From a bacterium (GTDB taxonomy: Bacteria; AUK180): DNA of 21,432 nucleotides. The translations under genes and the position numbers were made by a program. Below, piece by piece: positions 1 through 10,081 of this stretch. Below the pieces are notes generated by a model. It was given only the letters and a program-made list of their open reading frames with translations, ran no database searches and was not told where the DNA came from. Position 1 is the first letter of the stretch. Each line of letters starts with the position of its first letter. The stretch spans positions 1 through 21,432 of the forward strand of contig JAUXGM010000020.1 in the NCBI GenBank assembly GCA_030622125.1. The letters run 5' to 3'.

Positions 1-1
1 C

Positions 2-820
2 GCATTAAAAGGTGTTAATACACTCGATCTTTTCAATGATCTTAATTTGGATGACGACACACTTGCTGATACCGCTCCGCTATTTGATAGAGGTAAATGT
101 CCACTCTATTTTGATGTCTCATTGGTTGTGGATAATGATCTAACTCCGATCATTGAGGGATACTGTAATCTTCCGACGGATGACAGCGAGACAAATTTGA
201 ATATTGCTTTTACCTCAATACTTCTCGGTGCACTCCGAGTTTATGATATTGACGGCAATGGTAATTTTAATGAGACTCAAGAAATACTATACCTTGATAG
301 AGAGATGAATGTTCGTGGATTTGAGGGTCTTTCATCATCAGATGCGGGTTTTATAGCCGATAACATAAACAATAGAATCGACGATGTTGTTGATGATATC
401 AATAAATGCACAACTGCACTGAATATCGTTATAAAAAACCTTGATCTTGATAGTGGGGATGAGAATATGCTTGATGATATTAATAGTGTTGCAAATACCG
501 CTACAACACAGATAAGATACTATTATTATCAAGATGGAATCGATAATGACGGTGATTGGATAGATGTAAATCAAAACTTTCAACAGGATACAACTGTTTG
601 GACCGATTCAAACGATAATGGGACAATGGATGATACTACAGGAACACCCTGGACTTATGACAGAGTTAATCTTCTTCCCCTTCCCCTTGATGCCACATGG
701 TTCAATACCACCGGCGGTGAATGGCAAGGCGGTGATTTTGGTGTTGATGAAGAGATAATTGACGGAATTGATAACGATGGCGATGGAATGATCGATGAAG
801 ATTCGGGTGGTCATATATGA
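2..820 (+). CDS. Asp-rich protein with EF-hand-like calcium loops, 3' part only
   Basis: This reading frame is open from the first complete codon of the window, so it is the C-terminal end of a longer protein whose start lies upstream. A TTG at 47 is only an internal leucine codon. The visible 273 residues are very acidic and carry several Asp/Asn/Gly loops of the calcium-binding type: DIDGNGNF around codon 83, DNDGDW and DSNDNG in the second half, and DNDGDGMIDED just before the C-terminus. Such loops are known from EF-hand, dockerin and thrombospondin-3-like repeats of secreted proteins, so I infer an extracytoplasmic calcium-stabilised protein. No catalytic motif is recognised. The stop overlaps the next start (ATGA at 817-820), so it is translationally linked to the barrel/OmpA gene and probably works in the same envelope process. 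Confidence 0.85.
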   Translation, partial: ALKGVNTLDLFNDLNLDDDTLADTAPLFDRGKCPLYFDVSLVVDNDLTPIIEGYCNLPTDDSETNLNIAFTSILLGALRVYDIDGNGNFNETQEILYLDREMNVRGFEGLSSSDAGFIADNINNRIDDVVDDINKCTTALNIVIKNLDLDSGDENMLDDINSVANTATTQIRYYYYQDGIDNDGDWIDVNQNFQQDTTVWTDSNDNGTMDDTTGTPWTYDRVNLLPLPLDATWFNTTGGEWQGGDFGVDEEIIDGIDNDGDGMIDEDSGGHI

Positions 821-2673
821 AAAGAATAATAATATTTTTATTTTCGGTGATTGGAATTTTTGCCTTTTCAGAGACAAATATTGAAAACTTTGATATATTT
901 TCAAAAGCAATAGGAGATGCTTCCATCTCTTTCGGCACTTCCTTAAATTCATTTAACCTCAATCCTGCAAATGTAACGAACTTTGAAAGCGGAGCATTTA
1001 CTCTTTTTATCCCCTCTTTCGGTTTTAATAAGGAATCTTATGATCTCTACAAGTTTTATATGAATAATAAGGATCGTTTTGATTCCGACTCTTCTTTGGA
1101 GGATCTTGATTGGGATGAGATCGATGATATACTAAGTAAGGACCCGTTTTTGGCACTACAACTACCGATAAATTTTTATATCTTGACAAAACCGGATAAA
1201 TGGGGAATACAAACACTTTTCGGACTGAATGCTTACACAAGGATAAAAACGGATATCGATAAAGGAGTGATCCCTCCTGTTTCATCCTACATTTCTGCGG
1301 AAGCGATCGGTGATATCTATGTTCCTTTTTCAATATCAAAACAATTTAAAATTAAAAGTTACAAATTGAATGTTGGAACTACACTTAAATATATTCACAG
1401 GGAAAAGGTATTTGTTGATAAAAGTCTGACGCCTGCACTTGTAAACTATGTTCCCGTCCGATATTCCGGTGATGGATTCGGTATTGACCTTGGAGCGGTA
1501 TTTGAATACAACGACCAGATAAATGTCGGCGTATCCCTTTTAAATGCCGGAAAGGCAAGGTTTTGCTGGACCGCTGAAAAGTTTGATAAAGATGACACAA
1601 CACCGGTAACAATAGACACACGCCCAACCTACATTGATCCGATCCTGAATCTTGGATTTACTTTTTTCCCAAAAATAAAAGGTTTGCCCGGTTTTATCAA
1701 GAATAATTTTATATCGGCTTCTCTAAATGATATCTTAAAACCTCAGGACTATCTACTCAATCATTTAAAGATCGGACTTGGAACAAATATATATAAAGCA
1801 TTTAATATTTTCATCGGACTGAATGGGGGTTATCCGACAATTGGAACGGATATTGATATCTGGGTCTTTCATCTTTCTTATGCCTATTATACGGTAGAAC
1901 TTGGAAAATACCCGGGTCAGATCGCCGATAGCAGACATCTTTTTTCTATGTCATTTAGCGGAATGAAGAGGATAACACCGAGAGAATCAAGATGGAGAAA
2001 GATAAAAAGTAAAAGTGCAAAACCAAAAGAGAAAAAACAAGTAGCAAAGCCAACACAAATAGAAATAGACAAGAGTGTTAAAAAAGCACAATCGGAAGCG
2101 GATAAAAAAAGGCAGGAAGAACTGAGGAAAGAAGCGGAACTAAAAAAAATGCAAAAGCAAGCAGCAGAGGAATTACAAAAGGAAAATAAAAAAGAAACTG
2201 CTGCAAAAAAAATCGCTTATAAGGGAAAAAAGGTCAAAGAAGAGATTTTGGAAGAAGTGAAAATAGAGAAAAAACAAAGTGAAGAAATTCTTGAAGAGAT
2301 TAAAACATTGCCGCACAAAAAAACAGAAAAAGAGGTAAAGATATTACTGAATATTAAGTTTCCGCCGGGAAAAACCTATATTCCGGAAAACCAAAAAAGT
2401 GATCTTTACACGGTATTGGAAGGGGTTAAAAAGTCAAAAGGTCATATAATGATCAATTCATATACCGATTCTTCCGGTTCCGCTGCAATAAACCTCAAAC
2501 TATCCAAATTAAGGGCTGCGGAAGTAAAAAAGTTTTTCATTAAAAATGGAATAGATCCTTTAAGATTGATCGTGAAAGGATGGGGAGCTACAAATCCAAT
2601 TGCCGACAATTCAACAAGAGAAGGAAGAGCGAAAAACAGAAGAATTGAAATAGTGATAAAAGTGGAAGAATAA
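817..2673 (+). CDS. PorV/UPF0164-like outer-membrane barrel fused to OmpA domain
   Basis: The 618-residue protein has three parts. Residues 1-18 are a signal peptide (MKRIIIFLFSVIGIFAFS). Residues of about 20-380 look like an outer-membrane beta-barrel: alternating aromatic/Gly strands and an early GTSLNSFNLNPAN stretch resembling the NPA motif of the PorV/PorQ and UPF0164/TraF-like families. Residues of about 385-505 are a Lys/Glu/Ala-rich linker, likely helical, suited to crossing the periplasm. Residues of about 507-616 are a canonical OmpA_C peptidoglycan-binding domain, with TDSSG, LSKLRAAEV, KNGIDPLRL, GWGATNPIADN and GRAKNRRIEI. I infer an outer-membrane protein tethered to the cell wall. 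Start ATG overlaps the previous stop, and the phosphatase gene follows after 1 nt. The barrel assignment is by pattern; the OmpA domain is certain. Confidence 0.88.
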   Translation: MKRIIIFLFSVIGIFAFSETNIENFDIFSKAIGDASISFGTSLNSFNLNPANVTNFESGAFTLFIPSFGFNKESYDLYKFYMNNKDRFDSDSSLEDLDWDEIDDILSKDPFLALQLPINFYILTKPDKWGIQTLFGLNAYTRIKTDIDKGVIPPVSSYISAEAIGDIYVPFSISKQFKIKSYKLNVGTTLKYIHREKVFVDKSLTPALVNYVPVRYSGDGFGIDLGAVFEYNDQINVGVSLLNAGKARFCWTAEKFDKDDTTPVTIDTRPTYIDPILNLGFTFFPKIKGLPGFIKNNFISASLNDILKPQDYLLNHLKIGLGTNIYKAFNIFIGLNGGYPTIGTDIDIWVFHLSYAYYTVELGKYPGQIADSRHLFSMSFSGMKRITPRESRWRKIKSKSAKPKEKKQVAKPTQIEIDKSVKKAQSEADKKRQEELRKEAELKKMQKQAAEELQKENKKETAAKKIAYKGKKVKEEILEEVKIEKKQSEEILEEIKTLPHKKTEKEVKILLNIKFPPGKTYIPENQKSDLYTVLEGVKKSKGHIMINSYTDSSGSAAINLKLSKLRAAEVKKFFIKNGIDPLRLIVKGWGATNPIADNSTREGRAKNRRIEIVIKVEE

Positions 2674-2674
2674 A

Positions 2675-3418
2675 ATGGCATTTAAACTGGAATACGGTGT
2701 TGTAACAGATCGCGGTAAAAAACGGGAAATAAATGAAGATAGTTTTACCGTGATTTCAAAAGATCAGATATTTATTGTTGCAGATGGTATGGGTGGTCAT
2801 TATGGCGGTGAGATTGCGAGTAATCTTGCAATAGAAATTCTGAAAAACAAAATGAAGAAAAAAGAACTTTCTCTGGATGAAATGGCACCGGAAGAAAATA
2901 TCAAAAAATTGGATTCAATAATAAACCACACAAATGATGAAATAAGGAAAAAAGCTAAGGATTCCTCCGTATACAATGATATGGGTACAACGGTAATAGG
3001 CGGGATATTTTTTAAAAATAGTGCAATGTTATTTCACATAGGAGACAGTAGAATTTATCTTTTAAGAGAAGATGAACTTATTCAGGTTACTTATGATCAC
3101 AGTTGGGTAAATGAGCAGTTAAGATACAATCGATTATCTACAAAAGAAGCAAAGACCCACAAGTGGAAAAATGTAATAATGAGAGCACTTGGGGGGCAGG
3201 ATAATATTATTCCCGAATATTCACAAATAGATGTATCTTCGGGAGATAAATTTATTATATGTTCCGATGGATTATCCGATATGGTCTCTGATAGAGGAAT
3301 AGCAAGAATTGTTAAAAGGTATGACGATCCTCAAACAACTGCAAATGTCCTTTTACGGGATGCATTGAAAAAAGGCGGTTTAGATAATATTACAATTATT
3401 GTTATAAAGGTGGTGTAA
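2675..3418 (+). CDS. PP2C-family Ser/Thr protein phosphatase (Stp/PrpC type)
   Basis: A single-domain, 247-residue metal-dependent phosphatase of the bacterial PrpC/Stp1 size that removes phosphate from Ser/Thr residues, usually reversing Hanks-type kinases. All family motifs are visible: DRGKKREINED (D22), VADGMGGH (D37, G38), the MGTT turn, GDSRIY (D124), SDGLSD (D198) and LDNIT (D237); together they hold the Mn/Mg ions. There is no membrane segment, so it is cytosolic. It starts 1 nt after the barrel/OmpA stop and ends 1 nt before the kinase start, so phosphatase and kinase are made from the same message in the order usual for PP2C-kinase pairs. Its probable substrates are the two kinases of this cluster and their targets, which is inference. 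Confidence 0.96.
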   Translation: MAFKLEYGVVTDRGKKREINEDSFTVISKDQIFIVADGMGGHYGGEIASNLAIEILKNKMKKKELSLDEMAPEENIKKLDSIINHTNDEIRKKAKDSSVYNDMGTTVIGGIFFKNSAMLFHIGDSRIYLLREDELIQVTYDHSWVNEQLRYNRLSTKEAKTHKWKNVIMRALGGQDNIIPEYSQIDVSSGDKFIICSDGLSDMVSDRGIARIVKRYDDPQTTANVLLRDALKKGGLDNITIIVIKVV

Positions 3419-3419
3419 T

Positions 3420-5576
3420 ATGTTGCAAAGATGGGAAGATTTTATTATCTATAAGGACTACATATTTTTAAAAAAGCTTGCAATGGGCGGTATGGCAAAT
3501 GTTTATCTTGCAAGAAAAAAAGGCGCACACGGCTTTGAAAAACTTTATGCCATCAAAGAGTTGCATGATCACCTAAGAGAAAACAATACATTTTTCTCAA
3601 TGTTTTTGCAGGAAGCAAAACTATCATCAAAACTTGATCATCCGAATATTGTTAAGATATTTGATCTTTTAGGTGAAGAAAACCATTTTTTTATGGTAAT
3701 GGAGCATATTAAAGGAAAAAATTTAAAGAATATTTTACATACCGCTGCGACAAAAAAAATAGATATTTGTTCATTGGCATTAAAGGTAACATCTGAGATA
3801 TTAAGAGGATTGGATTTTGCTCATAATCTAAAAGATATAAACGGAAAAGCACTAAATATAATACATCGGGATATATCACCGCAAAATATAATGATCTCTT
3901 ATGATGGTTCCGTAAAGATCACGGATTTCGGCATTGCTAAGGCAGCGGATAATATTGAAGCAACGAGAACAGGTGTTTTGAAAGGAAAGGTTTCATATAT
4001 GTCTCCGGAGCAAGCATTTGGAAAAAAAATGGATTCCCGATCGGATCTTTATTCGGTAGGAATTATTCTCTATGAAATGTTGACATTAAAAAAATGTTTT
4101 CGCGGAAAAAATTCTGTCCTAACCCTTGATAATGTTAGAAACGGTGATTATATCTCAATAAAAAAACTTATTCCCGATATAGATCCGAAATTATCTCATA
4201 TCGTTAACAAGGCACTTGCTTATGCACCTGATAAAAGGTATCAAAGTGCGGCACATTTTCAAAAGGCAATTGACGACTATATTTTTGAAAGTAGAATTCC
4301 GATAAATAAACTTAACACTGCTAACTTTATGCACAAGAGCTTCGCCGATGATATAAAGAAAGAATTTGAAGAATTATCAAGGTTGAATAAAAAGATCAAA
4401 GAGATGCCGTATACTGCCGATACTAAACTTTCCGATAAAAAAAGAAAAAAGAAAAATACTAAAGCCCATAAAAAGAAAAAAATGTTGAAACCTATTTTAA
4501 ATATTTTTCTTCTTCTTTTTATCCCATTTTTACTATTTGATCTTTTATTTTATAATTTTTATAAGGATTTTATCAATAGTTTTCCCATATCAAAAAAAAT
4601 TGTAAAAGTATTGGAATATCGCCCTGATTTTTTACCGATTTTTAATTTGATACCTTATGAAAAATATAAACCGATTATTATAGAAAGTATATCCGAGCCG
4701 ATAAAATTTGTTTTCCAATCCACACCCGATAATGTGATAATAAAGGAAACGGTTGGTGATACACCAATGAATATGACGAAGGAAACAACAGGTATATATT
4801 CAATCGATATTATGTCATACAGAGGGTATAATTTTACTATATCAAAAAAAGGATACCGAGAAAAAATGATCCATACCAACCTTGCAAGAACTAATACGAT
4901 ACCTCATACAATTGAACTAAAAGAAAAATTAACCGAACTTACCTTGAATTATGCACCTAATGATGCAATGTTATATGTAAATGGAGAATTAAAGACTGAT
5001 TCATCTCCATATACATTGATCTACAACCCCGATAACGATACATCGGTTCATGAGATCATGGTTGCCAGGGTAGGCTTTGAGGCATTTAAAACAAGGATAA
5101 CATGTTCGGAAGAAACAAAGTCCTATTCCATAAAGCTTGAGCCGAAATTCGTAAATATAACATTCAAAGTAAAACCATGGGGAAAGGTTTATCATAACGG
5201 TAAATTACTTGGATTGTGCAATAAAGACTCTTCTTTTTTAAAGAAATTGCAAGCAGGAACTTATAAATTTAAGTTCGTTTATCCGGATGGCGATGTTACA
5301 AAAACACTTACCTACCATTTGACCGATTCCAAAGTTATTGAATACAGTTTTTTAAAAGCTTACGGATATGCTTTTATAACTTCTTATCCAAGTGGAGCGG
5401 ATATTTATGTGGACACCGCAAAGATGGCGGTAACACCGCAGGAAAGATTGCCATTAAAAGCAGGCTATCGCGTGATTGTGATATATAAAGATGGCTTTAA
5501 ACCTTATGAGACCAAGATTACAATAAAAGGTGGAGAAGAAATAAAAATATATGGTGAACTTGAGAAAATAGAGTAA
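3420..5576 (+). CDS. Transmembrane Ser/Thr kinase with periplasmic PEGA-like repeats
   Basis: A 718-residue Hanks-type kinase. The cytoplasmic catalytic domain spans about residues 12-290: Gly-rich AMGGMANVY, ATP-anchoring K46, helix-C E65, HRD at 149-151, DFG at 169-171, the SYMSPEQ activation-segment end, and SDLYSVGIILYEML. It therefore looks active. A Lys-rich juxtamembrane stretch precedes one membrane span at about residues 357-380. The rest should be periplasmic and is built of roughly four beta-rich units. The last one, about 647-718, matches PEGA domains well (SYPSGADIYVD, VTPQERLPLKAGYRV, DGFKPYE); the others are divergent. PEGA domains are thought to bind surface proteins or glycans, so I infer an envelope sensor. 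It sits between its phosphatase and the polysaccharide genes; its stop overlaps the next start by 1 nt (TAATG). Confidence 0.95.
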   Translation: MLQRWEDFIIYKDYIFLKKLAMGGMANVYLARKKGAHGFEKLYAIKELHDHLRENNTFFSMFLQEAKLSSKLDHPNIVKIFDLLGEENHFFMVMEHIKGKNLKNILHTAATKKIDICSLALKVTSEILRGLDFAHNLKDINGKALNIIHRDISPQNIMISYDGSVKITDFGIAKAADNIEATRTGVLKGKVSYMSPEQAFGKKMDSRSDLYSVGIILYEMLTLKKCFRGKNSVLTLDNVRNGDYISIKKLIPDIDPKLSHIVNKALAYAPDKRYQSAAHFQKAIDDYIFESRIPINKLNTANFMHKSFADDIKKEFEELSRLNKKIKEMPYTADTKLSDKKRKKKNTKAHKKKKMLKPILNIFLLLFIPFLLFDLLFYNFYKDFINSFPISKKIVKVLEYRPDFLPIFNLIPYEKYKPIIIESISEPIKFVFQSTPDNVIIKETVGDTPMNMTKETTGIYSIDIMSYRGYNFTISKKGYREKMIHTNLARTNTIPHTIELKEKLTELTLNYAPNDAMLYVNGELKTDSSPYTLIYNPDNDTSVHEIMVARVGFEAFKTRITCSEETKSYSIKLEPKFVNITFKVKPWGKVYHNGKLLGLCNKDSSFLKKLQAGTYKFKFVYPDGDVTKTLTYHLTDSKVIEYSFLKAYGYAFITSYPSGADIYVDTAKMAVTPQERLPLKAGYRVIVIYKDGFKPYETKITIKGGEEIKIYGELEKIE

Positions 5577-6979
5577 TGAAAAAAATAAAAAGAGAGAGAG
5601 CTTTTTTATTTTCCTTAAAGGTGATCGGTGATATTCTTATAGTATTTTTTTCTTATCAATTATCTTATTTGATCAGACACGGAGTATTTTTTTTCTACGG
5701 GAGAGAGCATTTTCTTGAATACATAGAACTCTTCGGATTTGTAGTTGTAATTACATTTTTTTCATTTCTAATCAGTAAGGTTTATAAACACCGCCGTTCT
5801 TTTTTTAGTTTGGATGAGTTGAAATATGTTTTCAATGCTTTATTTATTGCATTTCTTATTACTGTTTTTTTTGTATTCTTTAGTAAGGGTTATCAGTATT
5901 CCCGAGCAGTAATATTTCTATGGTTCACCTTTGATTTCATCTTTATTTCCTTTTTTCACTTTGTTTTCAGTAGATTTGAAACACATCTTCATTCTAAAGG
6001 ATTCGGCGTAAAAAACATTGCAATAATCGGTAAAACCGATACCGGTGTTGATATCCAAAGAAAATTAAAAAAATATCCCGCACATGGAATGAAATTCATT
6101 GGATTTATTACAAAAAAGAAAGACAACAAAAAAAATGTTTTAGGAAGGCTTGAAAATTTAACGGATATCATAAAAAAATATAACATAGGTGAAATAATTA
6201 TTGCTGATGACACTATCAATGATAATGAAAAAATGAAAATAATAAAAATTGCAATTAAATATCAAATTCATGTAATTATTGCATCATCAATTTTTGAGTT
6301 ATTATCCTCCGATATTTCTGTAACCGAGATCTATGGAATACCGACCCTTACGGTAAGTCCATCGCCGATAAGAGGATTAAATCTTGTCTTGAAACGATTG
6401 ATAGATATATCCATATCCTTTTTTGTTTTGCTTATTAGCTTACCTTTTTCATTATTTATTTCAATTGCTATCAAGCTTGATTCAAGGGGACCGGTTTTTT
6501 TTAAACAACTCAGGGTAACAAAAAAAGGCAGGATATTCAACTGCCTAAAATTCAGATCAATGGTCAAGAACGCAGAAAAGATAAAAGATTCTATCTCTCA
6601 TCTCAATGAACAAATTAAGGGACCTATTTTCAAGGCGAAGAACGATCCGAGAATTACACGAGTTGGTAAATTCTTGAGAAAATATTCAATAGATGAATTT
6701 CCACAATTTATAAATGTTTTTTTGGGACAGATGTCTATTGTAGGTCCCCGACCGCCGATCCCTGAAGAGGTGGAAGAATACAATTCAATTCATATAGAAA
6801 GATTAAAAGTTAAACAAGGAATTACCGGCTTATGGCAGGTTTCCGGAAGATCGGAATTAAGTTTTGAAGATATGGTTAAACTTGATATCTTCTATATTGA
6901 ACACTGGTCATTATGGATAGACATAAAGATAATATTAAAAACAATTCCCGCTATAATAACAACAAAAGGAGCATATTAA
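5576..6979 (+). CDS. WbaP/EpsE-type polyprenyl-phosphate sugar-1-phosphate transferase
   Basis: Initiating enzyme of capsule, exopolysaccharide or O-antigen synthesis: it moves a hexose-1-phosphate from a nucleotide sugar onto undecaprenyl phosphate at the inner membrane. The 467-residue protein has the full long-form layout. About four membrane spans lie in residues 1-135, a Rossmann-like CoA_binding_3 region follows (NIAIIGKTDTGVDIQ onward), and the catalytic monotopic transferase runs from about 272 to the end. The latter shows KRLIDIS, GPVFFKQLRV, the KFRSM motif, YSIDEFPQ with the Asp-Glu dyad D373/E374, SIVGPRPP, and KQGITGLWQVSGRS. Donor sugar cannot be read from sequence; glucose or galactose is usual. 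It follows the PEGA kinase directly, and the dehydrogenase starts 11 nt after its stop. Confidence 0.95.
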   Translation: MKKIKRERAFLFSLKVIGDILIVFFSYQLSYLIRHGVFFFYGREHFLEYIELFGFVVVITFFSFLISKVYKHRRSFFSLDELKYVFNALFIAFLITVFFVFFSKGYQYSRAVIFLWFTFDFIFISFFHFVFSRFETHLHSKGFGVKNIAIIGKTDTGVDIQRKLKKYPAHGMKFIGFITKKKDNKKNVLGRLENLTDIIKKYNIGEIIIADDTINDNEKMKIIKIAIKYQIHVIIASSIFELLSSDISVTEIYGIPTLTVSPSPIRGLNLVLKRLIDISISFFVLLISLPFSLFISIAIKLDSRGPVFFKQLRVTKKGRIFNCLKFRSMVKNAEKIKDSISHLNEQIKGPIFKAKNDPRITRVGKFLRKYSIDEFPQFINVFLGQMSIVGPRPPIPEEVEEYNSIHIERLKVKQGITGLWQVSGRSELSFEDMVKLDIFYIEHWSLWIDIKIILKTIPAIITTKGAY

Positions 6980-6990
6980 ATGGAGATTTT

Positions 6991-8279
6991 ATGAATATAA
7001 CTGTAATTGGAACAGGCTATGTTGGACTTGTAACTGCCGTTTGCTTTGCAGATTTAGGAAATAGAGTGATCGGTATTGATGTAGATATTGAAAAAATTAA
7101 AAAATTAAAAAATGGTGAATCGCCTATCTATGAGCCCGGACTTACGGAACTTCTTAAAAAAAATCTGAGAGAAGGAAGATTGACTTTTGCAACCAATTCG
7201 AAAGAAGCGATAAAGACCTCTGATATTATTTACATTGCTGTCGGAACTCCACAGGACGAAGATGGTTCAGCCGATCTAAGTTACCTTATTACTGCTGTTC
7301 GCTATTTTGCATCTGTAATAGATCATAAGGTTATTATTGTAAATAAAAGCACTGTTCCTGTTGGCACCGGAAATTATTTAAAAAAAATATTATTGAAAGA
7401 AAATGTTTCGGAGAATCTTTTTGCTGTTGTTTCCAATCCCGAATTCTTAAAGGAAGGGACAGCTGTTTCCGATTTTATGTATCCTGAAAGGGTTGTAATC
7501 GGCTCCGAAGACAGGGATGCAATTGAAAGTATCGCAAGGCTTTATGAACCCCTTACAAAGAATATAATAAAAACTGATATTTTAAGTGCTGAGATGATCA
7601 AGTATGCTTCAAATGGTTTTCTTGCAACAAAAATATCATTCATAAACGAGATAGCGAATATCTGTGACAGGGTTGGTGCAAATGTCCGAGAAGTTGCCTA
7701 TGGAATGGGATTGGATTCAAGGATTGGAGATAAATTTTTGAATGCCGGGATTGGATACGGCGGTTCTTGCTTTCCAAAGGATACATTGGCGCTTATTGAT
7801 ATTGGGAAAAAAGCGGGTTACGATTTTCAGATATTGGAAAGTGTTGTTCGGGTGAATGAAAATCAAAAAAGGCTTTTTTTTGAAAAAGTAAAAGCAAATT
7901 TTACCGAACTTAAGAATAAAAATATTGCAATATGGGGACTTGCCTTTAAAGATAATACCGACGATATCCGGGAATCCCCGGCACTTAATATCATTCCCTG
8001 GTTAGTTGAAGCGGGTGCAAATATTTACGCTTATGATCCAATCTCTATTGAAAATGCTAAAAGACTTTTACCCGAAGAAGTAAATTATATAAATGATGCT
8101 TATGATACATTGAAAGATAAGGATTGTCTTTTGATCTTAACGGATTGGAAAGAGTTCAAACAGGTTGATTTTAAAAAAATGAAAGAATATCTCAAAGCCC
8201 CAACTATTATAGATGGCAGGAACCTTTATAAAAAAGATGATTTAAAGAAGTTAGGATTTACATATATAGGTATGGGAAT

Positions 8280-8283
<4 letters not shown>
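6991..8283 (+). CDS. ugd: UDP-glucose 6-dehydrogenase
   Basis: Oxidises UDP-glucose twice with NAD to UDP-glucuronate in the cytosol, the first step toward UDP-xylose and uronic-acid glycans. The 430 residues begin with the nucleotide-binding fold ([12 protein letters not shown], ending in GIDVD), then [19 protein letters not shown], the central dimer helix [17 protein letters not shown], the catalytic loop [10 protein letters not shown] with C260, and the C-terminal [17 protein letters not shown]. Start ATG 6991 is chosen because GGAG lies 5 nt upstream and the GTGYVG fold starts at once. The frame stays open upstream to an ATG at 6913, but that would add 26 residues overlapping the transferase gene. 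The stop overlaps the next start as ATGA (8280-8283), so it is coupled to the decarboxylase that uses its product. Confidence 0.97.
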
Positions 8284-9208
<925 letters not shown>

Positions 9209-9212
<4 letters not shown>

Positions 9213-10081
9213 AATATCTTTATTTAAACATAATAATTTCACTTATTTTTACTTTGTTACTCCTCGTATCAAGAAATAAACTGCCGAGAAAAAAAGGAGA
9301 ACAAACACCATTTTTAGGAATTATTTTTATCGTTCCTATTGCAATTTCACTTTTTATTAAATTTGATCAAATATTTTTATTGATATCAATATTGGTAATT
9401 TTATTAGGAATTATCGATGATATCTATCATTTAAAACCATTTTATAAACTCCTTTTAGAGATCATCATTGGAATTTTATACTTTGGATTGCAAAAAAATT
9501 ATAATCCGATCCTTTTTTTGATCCTAATCTTTATATTAAATAGTTTTAACCTTGCAGATGGAATAGATGGATTGCTACTTTTTATTTGTATTTTATGGCT
9601 CGGTATATTATTTTATGTCAACAGAAATCCAATTCTATTATTATTTTTATTTACTTCTATAATAGGGCTGATAGTTAATTTCCCACCGGCTAAGATGTTT
9701 CTTGGTGATTGTGGTTCTCTTTTTTTAGGATTTCTATTTTTTTATTTGATTGAAAATTCCTTTCGATTTTCCGATCTTAATTTTATCGGAATAGCATTCT
9801 TATTATGTTCATACCCATTTATAGATACCCTGTATGCCGTTTTTCGCAGGTTGAAAGCAAGAAAAAATCCCTTTAAAGGAGATAAAAAGCATATACACCA
9901 TCTTTTGAAAAATAAACTGGGAAATCCGAAGACAATTTTTGTAATTTTTTTACTTAATTTGCTGAATAGTGTGATATTTATCACCTTATACGAAAAATTT
10001 TATTTGCAATTCTTATTAATTTGTAGTATAATATTATTTATATTGAATGGTGTAATTTATTATTATGAATCGAAAAATTAA
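9209..10081 (+). CDS. WecA/TagO-like undecaprenyl-phosphate HexNAc-1-P transferase, apparent AUA start
   Basis: Polytopic transferase (glycosyltransferase family 4, MraY/WecA superfamily) that loads an N-acetylhexosamine-1-phosphate onto undecaprenyl phosphate. Counting from ATA 9209 it has 290 residues and many membrane spans. Motifs: an early [21 protein letters not shown] (D70, D71), NLADGIDGL (N114, D117, D120), [11 protein letters not shown] (D167) and the WecA-type HIHH (228-231) in the cytoplasmic loop, which MraY lacks. The first conventional start, TTG 9254, would remove most of membrane helix 1. From 9209 the protein begins KYLYLNIII after a good ribosome-binding site, and the overlap with the uxs stop is ATAA, mirroring the ATGA overlaps used elsewhere in the cluster. 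So either AUA is the start or ATG was mutated or misread. The gene overlaps the next by 17 nt. Confidence 0.85.

Noticed and set aside
6913-6990. 26-residue N-terminal extension of UDP-glucose dehydrogenase
   Set aside because: It lacks a ribosome-binding site, overlaps the transferase gene and precedes the GTGYVG fold that should start the protein; ATG 6991 has GGAG in place.
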